A stretch of DNA of 64,000 nt from VXNE01 sp963668365 (GTDB lineage Bacteria > Pseudomonadota > Gammaproteobacteria > Pseudomonadales > Azotimanducaceae), in NCBI GenBank assembly GCA_963668365.1, contig OY764266.1, positions 1,860,001 through 1,924,000 on the forward strand, in the 5' to 3' direction. A program made the translations under genes and the position numbers. Below the pieces are notes generated by a model. It saw only the letters and a list, made by a program, of their open reading frames with translations, made no database searches and had not been told where the DNA came from. Positions 57,340 to 64,000 of the stretch are shown here, in pieces. Every line of letters starts with the position of its first letter. The first letter of the stretch is position 1.

Positions 57340-57723
57340 ATGCGCGTACGCGGGTGTGCCGGCTTCAGCCTGGTGGAGTTGATGGTCGCCATCGCCATTC
57401 TCGGGGTGATCGTCGCGATTGCCGCGCCGCTCTACAGGGGCTACGTCGAATCGGCAGCGACGGGCGCGCTGATCAACAACGTCGCGACGATGGAAGTCTT
57501 CCAGGAGGACGTGATGCTGCGCACCGGCTCCTATGCCGAAGGAACCTACGACGCCGGGGCTGGAGAGACATCCCTGACCGATGCCACGGGTTGGCGCCCC
57601 CAGTCGGATACGGGCGCGGTATACGTCGTCGAAGAAGCCACTGCGTCGAGCTATCGCGTCACGGCGACGGACGCCCAGGGCCATCGGGTCTGCCGGATCA
57701 TGCCGGCAAGGACGCCGTGCTGA
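57340..57723 (+). CDS. type IV prepilin, PilE/PilA-like
   Basis: A 127-residue prepilin with a standard eight-residue leader MRVRGCAG, cut before FSLVELMVAIAILGVIVAIAAPLY (Phe +1, Glu +5). The C-terminus has two cysteines (HRVCRIMPARTPC) that should form the D-region disulfide of type IVa pilins. A purine-rich ribosome site (GGGAGAGAAAG) precedes the ATG. It may be the main pilin or a minor one; the pair differs enough to have distinct roles. Confidence 0.9.
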   Translation: MRVRGCAGFSLVELMVAIAILGVIVAIAAPLYRGYVESAATGALINNVATMEVFQEDVMLRTGSYAEGTYDAGAGETSLTDATGWRPQSDTGAVYVVEEATASSYRVTATDAQGHRVCRIMPARTPC

Positions 57724-57878
57724 AGGTTTTGCTTCCCGTGACCGCCGTGTTGCGCGAGACATTGTCGAGACGTACAGTTCCGGGGGCAGACGCCAACGGC
57801 CGGAGCGGACAATCACCAGCGAGTGTGGATTTTGAGGGATGACCTGAGCATGGTCGGTTGCGGGCGACATGGAGACCA

Positions 57879-58160
57879 ATGATGGAGTGGACGGTCATTT
57901 CGCTCGGCCTGTCGTACCTCGGCGTCGGCATCGCGTTCATGGGGCTCATGTCGCGCATGTTCAGAAGTCAGTTCGAAGGCATCAACAGGCGGTTCGAGGC
58001 CATGGATCAACGCTTCGAGACGATAGACAAGCGCTTCGACAGGGTTGAGGACAAGATCGACGACCTCGCCAGGGATCACCAGAGCCTGGCCCGGGAACTG
58101 TCGGAGTTTCGAGGCGAAATGCGGGGCCGCCTCGGCGATCCTCAGTCAGTGACTTCCTAG
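57879..58160 (+). CDS. small membrane-anchored coiled-coil protein, function unknown
   Basis: About 93 residues: one N-terminal helix (WTVISLGLSYLGVGIAFMGLM) followed by a heptad coiled coil built of an RFE/RFD-type seven-residue repeat (INRRFEAMDQRFETIDKRFDRVEDKID). Such proteins are widespread and unnamed. The ATG at 57879 has a GGAGA just upstream. It lies between the pilin genes and tRNA-Thr and may or may not relate to pili. Confidence 0.65.
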   Translation: MMEWTVISLGLSYLGVGIAFMGLMSRMFRSQFEGINRRFEAMDQRFETIDKRFDRVEDKIDDLARDHQSLARELSEFRGEMRGRLGDPQSVTS

Positions 58161-58217
58161 CCTTCGCGTCCCGTCTGTTTCCGGTATCCTTCGCACCCGT
58201 TCGGGCCAATGTGCTGC

Positions 58218-58293
58218 GCCGGGATAGCTCAGTTGGCAGAGCACCGCATTCGTAATGCGGGAGTCCGGAGTTCGAGTCTCCGTCCCGGCACCA
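58218..58293 (+). tRNA. tRNA-Thr (anticodon CGU)
   Basis: A 76-nt tRNA with CCA encoded (58291-58293). The acceptor GCCGGGA pairs with TCCCGGC, the D-arm is TAGCTCAGTTGGCAGAGCA, the anticodon stem CCGCA/TGCGG holds the loop TTCGTAA (anticodon CGU), and the T-arm has GTTCGAGTC. It decodes ACG. A TATCCT hexamer at 58185-58190 is a plausible -10. Confidence 0.95.
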
Positions 58294-58349
58294 AACTCCA
58301 GTTCTCAAGACATGCCGCAGGAGGGACGAGCGGTTCCGGACCAGGGGCG

Positions 58350-59201
58350 TCAACTGAACCGCATCGAGAGGTCGACCGGTTCGACGTGCTTGGTGATGTC
58401 GCCGACCGAGATGTAGTCGACCCCGCGGCGCGCGATCGCGGCGACATCGTCGAGCCGGATTCCACCGGAAACCTCGATCTTGACCCGGCCCCCGTTGCTT
58501 CGGACCGCTTCCGCCGTCTCCTCGAGGGAGAAATTGTCGAGCAGGACGATGTCCGGCCCGGCGCGAAGAGCTTCGCCGAACTGGTCCATGTCCTCTACTT
58601 CTATCTCCACGATGAGGTCGGGCCGGGCATCCCGCGCGCGCCGCACCGCGACCGCGATGCCGCCCGCCGCCGCGATGTGGTTCTCCTTGATCAGGTACGC
58701 ATCGAATAGCCCGGCGCGATGATTGCGGACGCCCCCGACGGCCGCGGCGTACTTCTGGGCGGCCCGCAGGCCGGGAATCGTCTTGCGCGTGTCGAGGACC
58801 TGGGTCTTTGTGCCGGCAACAGCTAGGGAATATGCGCGCGCGCGCGCGGCGGTCCCTGACAGGAGTTGGGCGAAGTTCAGAATCGTCCGCTCGGCTGTCA
58901 GCAGGCTTCGCGCGGCACCCGAGAACTCCATCAGGGGACCGCCGGGGGTCAACTCGGCACCGTCCCTGGCAATGCGTTCGACGCGGATGTCCGGGTCAAC
59001 CTGTCGGCACGTTTCAACGACCCAGGGCGCTCCGCAAAACACGCCCCGGCTTCGGGATACCACCACCGCGCGAGCTTGGGCATCGCGACCCACGAGTTCC
59101 GCGGTCACGTCGCCGTCGCCGACATCTTCCGCGAGGGCGGCGCGGACATTTGCCGCGATGATCGCAGGGGAGGGCGGGGGCGGCTGGGGATGGTGTTGCA
59201 T
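58350..59201 (-). CDS. nadC: nicotinate-nucleotide pyrophosphorylase (carboxylating)
   Basis: NadC (283 residues) converts quinolinate and PRPP to nicotinate mononucleotide in NAD synthesis. It has ALAEDVGDGDVTAELV near the start, LNFAQLLSGTAARA, the substrate loop LDTRKTIPGLRAAQKYAAAVGGVRNHRAGLFDAYLIKENHI, and the C-terminal VEVSGG-like IEVSGGIRLDDV...DYISVGDITKHV. The ATG at 59199-59201 is chosen over longer reading. It diverges from ampD with 27 bases between starts. Confidence 0.96.
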   Translation of the reverse strand: MQHHPQPPPPSPAIIAANVRAALAEDVGDGDVTAELVGRDAQARAVVVSRSRGVFCGAPWVVETCRQVDPDIRVERIARDGAELTPGGPLMEFSGAARSLLTAERTILNFAQLLSGTAARARAYSLAVAGTKTQVLDTRKTIPGLRAAQKYAAAVGGVRNHRAGLFDAYLIKENHIAAAGGIAVAVRRARDARPDLIVEIEVEDMDQFGEALRAGPDIVLLDNFSLEETAEAVRSNGGRVKIEVSGGIRLDDVAAIARRGVDYISVGDITKHVEPVDLSMRFS

Positions 59202-59228
59202 GGAGTGTCGCTTGCGTATGATCGCGCT

Positions 59229-59942
59229 GTGATTGTAAGCCCCGATCATTGGTTGACGAAGGCCCGCCGCGTGCGGTCGCCGAATCAGAACGCCCGGCCC
59301 GACCCCGAGGACATAAGCTTGGTGGTCGTCCACGGCATTTCGCTGCCCCCGGGCGAATTCGGCACCGGCGCGGTCGCGCGGTTGTTCTGCAACACCCTGG
59401 ACTGCTCCGGCGATCCACGCCTGGCCGACCTCGCGGGGGTCCGCGTCTCCGCTCACCTCTTCGTGAGTCGCTCCGGCAGCGTCACGCAGTTCGTCGCCTT
59501 TGATCGCCGCGCGTGGCACGCTGGCATCTCGCGCTGGCGCGGCCGCGCCGGTTGCAACGACTTTTCCATCGGCATCGAACTCGAAGGCACCGACGACACC
59601 GGCTACACGAGCGGCCAATACGGCGTTCTCACGGACATCCTCGACGCCCTGATCGCCCGTTATCCGCGCATCGACCGCAGCGCGGCGGTGGGCCACAGCG
59701 AAATCGCGCCAGGACGCAAGACCGACCCCGGCCCGCACTTCGATTGGCCACGCGTGCATGGGGGGTTGTTTCGGAGCCCTCAGCCGGGGAGCGCGAGGGG
59801 TGTCCCCTCGCATGAAAACAGCCCTCAGCCGGGGAGCGCGAGGGGTGTCCCCTCGCATGAAAACAGCCCTCAGCCCGGGAGCGCGAGGGTGCCCCTCGCA
59901 GAAGATAGCAGCGCGAGGGGGAACCCCTCGCACAAGACATGA
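59229..59942 (+). CDS. ampD: 1,6-anhydro-MurNAc-L-alanine amidase AmpD with repeat-derived tail
   Basis: AmpD cleaves the peptide from anhydro-muropeptides during cell-wall recycling. The zinc ligands are the histidine in LVVVHGISLPPGEFG, the histidine in VGHSEIAP and the aspartate in RKTDPGPHFDW; ACNDFSIGIELEGTD-like sequence (GCNDFSIGIELEGTDDTGY) is diagnostic. The usual protein ends near residue 183. Here another 55 or so residues follow, made of a 15-residue repeat (SPQPGSARGVPSHEN) encoded by three to four copies of the hairpin repeat. I use the GTG at 59229; an ATG at 59190 would overlap nadC. The stop overlaps the ROK gene. Confidence 0.93.
   Translation: MIVSPDHWLTKARRVRSPNQNARPDPEDISLVVVHGISLPPGEFGTGAVARLFCNTLDCSGDPRLADLAGVRVSAHLFVSRSGSVTQFVAFDRRAWHAGISRWRGRAGCNDFSIGIELEGTDDTGYTSGQYGVLTDILDALIARYPRIDRSAAVGHSEIAPGRKTDPGPHFDWPRVHGGLFRSPQPGSARGVPSHENSPQPGSARGVPSHENSPQPGSARVPLAEDSSARGNPSHKT
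59775..59937. repeat. 45-bp hairpin repeats forming the 3' end of ampD
   Basis: Copies begin at 59775, 59820 and 59865 (45-base period), with a shorter fourth copy from 59910. It is the same unit as the array at 28185-28593, in the opposite orientation, one base shorter per copy. The stems GCGAGGGG/CCCCTCGC are kept while the loops are TGT, TGT and, in copy 4, GAA; copy 3 has a seven-pair version. Confidence 0.93.
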
Positions 59943-60856
59943 CCGGACTGCGGATAGGAATCGACCTCGGCGGCACCAAGATCGAAGGGGTGTTGATGGA
60001 TTCTCGCGGAGAAGTGATGCATCGCGAGCGCCGGTCCGCGCCCCAGGGCGACTACGAGGCGACGCTCGGTGCGCTGTGCGGGTTTGTCGACGCTCTCGAT
60101 GCGCGCGCCGGCGGCTCCTGTCCGGTGGGCATCGGCACGCCCGGCGCGTGGGTGGCGCGGCGCCACGTGCTCAAGAACTGCAATGCGACCTGGCTGAACG
60201 GACGCGCGCTGCTCGATGACCTGGTGCTGCGCCTGGGTTCCCGGGTGCGTATCGCCAACGACGCCAACTGCTTTGCCTTGTCGGAGGCGCGCGACGGCGC
60301 GGGCCGGGGGGCGCGCGTCGTGTTCGGCGTCATTCTCGGCACCGGGGTGGGCGGGGGCATCGTGATCGGCGGCAGTCTGCTGGATGGCGCGAACGCGGTC
60401 GGCGGCGAATGGGGCCACACGCCGATGCCCTATCTCCACGCGGACCGCGTCGTCGATCCCCGCTTGAGGGAGTGCGAAGCGCGCCTCGGCAATCGCACGT
60501 GCTATTGCGGGCGTGTGGATTGCGTCGAAACCTGGCTCTCCGGTCCGGGACTGGCGCAGACATACGAGCAGCTCGAAGGCGCCGCGCGCGCGCCGGAGGA
60601 AATCGCGGCGCTGGATACGCCCGCCCTGGACCTCTACTTCGCGATGCTCGCGCGCGCTCTGGCGCAGATCGTCAATGTCGTCGATCCGGATGTCATCGTG
60701 CTCGGCGGCGGCGTTTCCAATATCAAGCGGATATACGAACGGGTGCCGGAACTCATGCCCCGGTACGGGTTCTCGCACGAAGGCGAGACCTCGCTCCGGC
60801 CGGCGAAATTCGGCGATGCGAGCGGGGTGCTCGGTGCAGCGCGGCTCAACGGTTGA
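59939..60856 (+). CDS. ROK-family sugar kinase
   Basis: A 305-residue kinase. The ATP site IGIDLGGTKIEGVLMD opens the protein. GIGTPGAW, NDANCFALSEA (with the catalytic Asp), GTGVGGGIVIGG and the ROK zinc motif CYCGRVDCVETWLSGPGL near residue 187 are all present. Closest by motif are the NagK/Mak type kinases (N-acetylglucosamine or fructose). Coupling by ATGA to ampD, a cell-wall recycling gene, makes an amino-sugar substrate attractive, but this is inference. Confidence 0.88.
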   Translation: MTGLRIGIDLGGTKIEGVLMDSRGEVMHRERRSAPQGDYEATLGALCGFVDALDARAGGSCPVGIGTPGAWVARRHVLKNCNATWLNGRALLDDLVLRLGSRVRIANDANCFALSEARDGAGRGARVVFGVILGTGVGGGIVIGGSLLDGANAVGGEWGHTPMPYLHADRVVDPRLRECEARLGNRTCYCGRVDCVETWLSGPGLAQTYEQLEGAARAPEEIAALDTPALDLYFAMLARALAQIVNVVDPDVIVLGGGVSNIKRIYERVPELMPRYGFSHEGETSLRPAKFGDASGVLGAARLNG

Positions 60857-60934
60857 AATCTTCTGCCGGGCCAGCGGTCTTATGGAATGGCGCCAGAGCC
60901 CCGTCAGATTCCCGGAGGGGCCGGCATACCCCTA

Positions 60935-60940
60935 TATAAT
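60935..60940 (+). promoter_or_regulatory. -10 box TATAAT upstream of aceE
   Basis: A perfect TATAAT lies 41 bases before the aceE ATG in the 124-base gap after the ROK gene. The -35 is not recognisable (CCGGAG at the right distance), so an activator may be needed or the match may be chance. Confidence 0.4.
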
Positions 60941-60980
60941 GCGCGCACACGGCCATACGCGCTGACCTGAGCGGATCGCG

Positions 60981-63659
60981 ATGGAATACACGAGGCAGGT
61001 CGAGGACATCGATCCCGACGAGACCCAGGAGTGGCTAGACGCACTCGAGTCGGTCATACGGGAACAGGGGATTGATCGGGCCAACCTGTTGATGGAGCGC
61101 CTGTCGTCCCGCCTGTCGCAGACGGGCGAACGATTGCCCTACGTATTGACCACGCCGTATCGAAACACGATCCCGCCCACGCAGGAGGCGTTCATGCCCG
61201 GCGACCTGTTCATGGAGCGCCGGATTCGCTCGCTGATTCGCTGGAACGCCCTGGCCATGGTCCTCCGTGCCAACAAGGGCGATGGCGACCTCGGCGGACA
61301 CATCTCCACTTTCGCCTCGGCGGCCACCCTGTACGACGTGGGCTTCAATTACTTCTTTCGAGGTCCGACCGACGCGCATGCGGGGGACCTGATCTACTTC
61401 CAGGGGCACAGCGCCCCCGGGATCTACGCGCGCTCGTTTCTCGAAGGCCGCCTGACCGAAGAGCAACTGGACCGTTTTCGTCGGGAGGTCGACGGCGGCG
61501 GACTCTCGTCGTACCCGCATCCCTGGCTCATGCCCGGCTATTGGCAGTTCCCCACGGTGTCGATGGGCCTCGGACCCATCCAGGCGATCTACCAGGCCCA
61601 CATCATGAAATACCTCGACCGGCGCGGCCTGATTCCCATGGGCGACCGGAAGGTCTGGGCTTTCATCGGCGACGGCGAGTGCGACGAGCCGGAATCGCTC
61701 GGCGTGCTGTCGCTGGCGGGGCGCGAGCGGCTCGACAACCTCATCTTCGTCGTGAACTGCAACCTGCAGCGACTGGACGGCCCGGTTCGCGGCAACGGCA
61801 AGATCATCCAGGAACTGGAAGGGGAGTTCCGCGGCGCGGGCTGGAACGTGATCAAGGTGGTGTGGGGGCGCCACTGGGATCCGATCCTGGCGAAGGACAC
61901 CGCGGGACTGCTGCAGCAGCGGATGGACGAGGCCGTCGACGGCGAGTACCAGAACTACAAGGCCAAGGGCGGCGGCTATACCCGGGAGCACTTCTTCGGT
62001 CGTCACCCGGAGGTCCGGGCCCTGGTCGAGCACCTCTCGGACGACGACATCATGCGCCTGAATCGCGGCGGCCACGACCCCTTCAAGGTGTTCGCCGCCT
62101 ATCACGCGGCGGTGAACCACGAGGACGAGCCCACCGTGATCCTCGCGAAGACCGTCAAGGGATACGGCATGGGCGATGCCGGCGAATCGGAGAACACCAC
62201 CCACCAGGTCAAGAAGCTCGACCTCGAGGGCCTCAAACACTTCCGCGACCGCTTCGATGTGCCGCTCTCCGACGAGGAACTCGCCGGCGTGCCGTACTAC
62301 CGCCCGGCGGACGACGCGCCCGAGACGATCTATCTCAAGAAGCAGCGGGAGCGGCTCGGCGGGCCCATTCCGAAGCGTATGCTAGACGACACCCGCATCG
62401 CAGCGCCGGATTTGGCATTGTTCAAAAGCCAGCTCGACGGTTCCGGCGACCGGGCCATTTCGACGACCATGGCCTTCGTGCGCATCCTGTCGACGCTGGT
62501 GCGCCACAAGGACATCGGCGAACGCGTCGTGCCCATCGTTCCCGACGAAGCGCGCACGTTCGGGATGGAAGGCATGTTTCGCCAGCTCGCGATCTATTCG
62601 TCGGAAGGTCAGTTGTATGAACCCGAGGACGCAGGTGAGATCGCCGCGTACCGGGAATCCAGGGACGGGCAGGTGCTGGAGGAGGGCATCAACGAGGCGG
62701 GAGCGTTCTCCGCCTGGCTCGCCGCCGCAACGTCGTACAGCACGCACCGCTACACGCTGATTCCGTTCTATATCTTCTACTCCATGTTCGGCTTTCAGCG
62801 CGTGGGAGATCTCGCCTGGGCGGCGGGTGACATGCAGGCCAGGGGATTCCTGCTGGGCGGGACGGCGGGGCGCACGACGCTGAACGGGGAGGGCCTGCAG
62901 CACCAGGATGGCCACAGCCACCTGCTGGCCTCGGCGATTCCGAATTGCGTGGCCTACGATCCGTGCTATGCCTATGAGCTTGCGGTCATCATCCACGAGG
63001 GGCTCGTGCGCATGTACGCGGAGCGCGAGCGCGCCTTCTTCTACATCACGGTGATGAACGAGAACTACCCCCAGCCGCCCATGCCGAAAGGCAAGGCCGT
63101 GCGCGAGGGGATCGTGAAGGGCATGTATCGGCTGCGCACGTTCGGGGACTTCGCCGACGGCGATCCGAAGCGCGTGCGTCTACTCGGGAGCGGGACCGTC
63201 CTGCGAGAGGCGCTGAAGGCGGCGGAACGGTTGCTGGAGGAGCATGGCGTTTCTTCGCAAGTGTGGAGCGTGACCAGCTTCACGGAGCTCGCGCGGGACG
63301 GCGCGGATGTGGAACGCTGGAACCTGCTGCACCCCGGCGAGAAGCCGCGTCGATCCTGGGTCGCCGAATGCCTTGAAGGCGACGTCCCGGTGGTGGCCTC
63401 GACGGACTACGTCAGGAGGCATGCCGAATCCATCCGACCACACTTCGATGCACCGTACAGGGTGCTGGGGACCGACGGCTTCGGACGCAGCGACACGCGC
63501 GAGAAGCTGCGTCATTTCTTTGAAGTGGACGAGAAGTTCGTCGCGCTTGCCGCGCTTGAGCAACTTGCCAGGCGCCAGATCCTGGCTTCCGCTGAAGTGT
63601 GCGCCGCGATAGAAATGATGGGCATCGACCCGGACAAGCCGAATCCGAGAATCTCATGA
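60981..63659 (+). CDS. aceE: pyruvate dehydrogenase E1 component (homodimeric)
   Basis: AceE (892 residues, E. coli 887) decarboxylates pyruvate with thiamine diphosphate and passes the acetyl group to E2. It has DPDETQEWLDALESVI at the start, TPYRNTIPP, GDGECDEPESLGVLSLAGRERLDNLIFVVNCNLQRLDGPVRGNGKIIQELEGEFRGAGWNVIKVVWG-type sequence (the GDG...NCN thiamine motif), and EDAGEIAAYRESRDGQVLEEGINEAGA. The homodimeric form is typical of gamma- and betaproteobacteria. Its stop overlaps the aceF start. Confidence 0.98.
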   Translation: MEYTRQVEDIDPDETQEWLDALESVIREQGIDRANLLMERLSSRLSQTGERLPYVLTTPYRNTIPPTQEAFMPGDLFMERRIRSLIRWNALAMVLRANKGDGDLGGHISTFASAATLYDVGFNYFFRGPTDAHAGDLIYFQGHSAPGIYARSFLEGRLTEEQLDRFRREVDGGGLSSYPHPWLMPGYWQFPTVSMGLGPIQAIYQAHIMKYLDRRGLIPMGDRKVWAFIGDGECDEPESLGVLSLAGRERLDNLIFVVNCNLQRLDGPVRGNGKIIQELEGEFRGAGWNVIKVVWGRHWDPILAKDTAGLLQQRMDEAVDGEYQNYKAKGGGYTREHFFGRHPEVRALVEHLSDDDIMRLNRGGHDPFKVFAAYHAAVNHEDEPTVILAKTVKGYGMGDAGESENTTHQVKKLDLEGLKHFRDRFDVPLSDEELAGVPYYRPADDAPETIYLKKQRERLGGPIPKRMLDDTRIAAPDLALFKSQLDGSGDRAISTTMAFVRILSTLVRHKDIGERVVPIVPDEARTFGMEGMFRQLAIYSSEGQLYEPEDAGEIAAYRESRDGQVLEEGINEAGAFSAWLAAATSYSTHRYTLIPFYIFYSMFGFQRVGDLAWAAGDMQARGFLLGGTAGRTTLNGEGLQHQDGHSHLLASAIPNCVAYDPCYAYELAVIIHEGLVRMYAERERAFFYITVMNENYPQPPMPKGKAVREGIVKGMYRLRTFGDFADGDPKRVRLLGSGTVLREALKAAERLLEEHGVSSQVWSVTSFTELARDGADVERWNLLHPGEKPRRSWVAECLEGDVPVVASTDYVRRHAESIRPHFDAPYRVLGTDGFGRSDTREKLRHFFEVDEKFVALAALEQLARRQILASAEVCAAIEMMGIDPDKPNPRIS

Positions 63660-64000
63660 GCCGAGCTACGGAACATGAAACCGACGTGGTCATCCCCGAC
63701 ATCGGCGAAGCCGAGGATGTGGAGGTCATTGAACTTTGCGTCGCGCCCGGCGACACCGTCGCCGTGGATGACCCGCTCATCGTGATCGAGTCCGACAAGG
63801 CGTCCATGGAAGTGCCGTCCCCGTTCGCGGGCACGTTGCACGATCTGAAGGTCGTGCTGGGGGACGTCGTGAACGCCGGTGATGTCATCGCAACTATTGC
63901 GGCAAAGGCGGACGGACTGGCCGGCGAGGCCGCGGAACCGACGGGAGACAGGCCCGAAGGAGCGGCGGGCGCGGGAGCAGCCGTTGTGGCCACCGCCGCA
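63656..64000 (+). CDS. aceF: pyruvate dehydrogenase E2 (dihydrolipoyl acetyltransferase), N-terminal part
   Basis: Only the first 115 codons are in the window. The lipoyl domain is clear: VVIPDIGEAEDVEVIELCV, then the lipoyl-lysine motif ESDKASMEVPSPFAG near residue 48, then GDVVNAGDVIATI and an Ala/Gly-rich linker. Catalytic and subunit-binding domains lie beyond the right edge. The ATGA overlap with aceE shows the usual aceEF operon. Confidence 0.95.
   Translation, partial: MSRATEHETDVVIPDIGEAEDVEVIELCVAPGDTVAVDDPLIVIESDKASMEVPSPFAGTLHDLKVVLGDVVNAGDVIATIAAKADGLAGEAAEPTGDRPEGAAGAGAAVVATAA

Overview
The window is a GC-rich, densely packed bacterial chromosome segment. Its gene content and order point to a gammaproteobacterium: queA-tgt-yajC-secDF, suhB/trmJ, iscR-iscS, rlmN-rodZ-hisS-yfgM-bamB-der, the mraZ-to-ftsZ division cluster, secA-argJ, yacG-pilDCB, nadC/ampD and a homodimeric-type aceE. 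It is probably an uncultured lineage; I cannot name a genus. Start/stop overlaps of the ATGA or GTGA kind are very common, so most operons look translationally coupled.

Layout. 1-1650: remains of integrated elements beside tRNA-Leu(CAA). They comprise the C-terminal part of a tyrosine recombinase, two 20-bp dyad sites, and an N-terminal integrase fragment whose homology stops exactly at one dyad. 1.8-6.8 kb: a DUF2339 membrane protein and an orphan YejA-like peptide-binding protein. 7-13.1 kb: queuosine genes and the SecDF-YajC translocase, then suhB. 13.3-16.2 kb: trmJ, a GT22-like mannosyltransferase, and a 163-bp MITE with target duplication just upstream of iscR. 16.2-25.2 kb: the iscR-iscS and ndk-to-der run; iscS lacks the IscU-docking tail and iscUA-hscBA-fdx are absent. 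25.4-28.6 kb: an M23 peptidase, xseA, rnpB and a nine-copy 46-bp hairpin repeat array. 28.7-41.6 kb: the division/cell-wall cluster, missing murF, murG, murB/ddl and lpxC. 41.8-43.5 kb: a PIN/RHH toxin-antitoxin pair and a homocysteine S-methyltransferase where lpxC would be expected. 43.6-52.4 kb: a DUF721 gene, an M23 peptidase, an inserted HlyD plus C39-peptidase ABC exporter, secA and argJ. 52.4-58.2 kb: type IV pilus assembly genes (yacG-pilDCB) divergent from two pilins. 58.2-64 kb: tRNA-Thr(CGU), nadC/ampD, a ROK sugar kinase and the start of the pyruvate dehydrogenase operon.

The most unusual signal is two families of short dispersed repeats, each found both between genes and inside essential or housekeeping genes. 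(1) A 45/46-bp hairpin unit is tandem with a 46-bp period after rnpB, but with a 45-bp, frame-keeping period as a C-terminal tail of AmpD. Its stem is conserved while its loop varies. (2) A GGACACCCATC motif occurs in intergenic clusters at 6.9 and 15.9 kb and five times, all in frame, in the linker between the two GTPase domains of Der. Together with the MITE and the nested element at tRNA-Leu, this suggests a genome actively colonised by small repeats.
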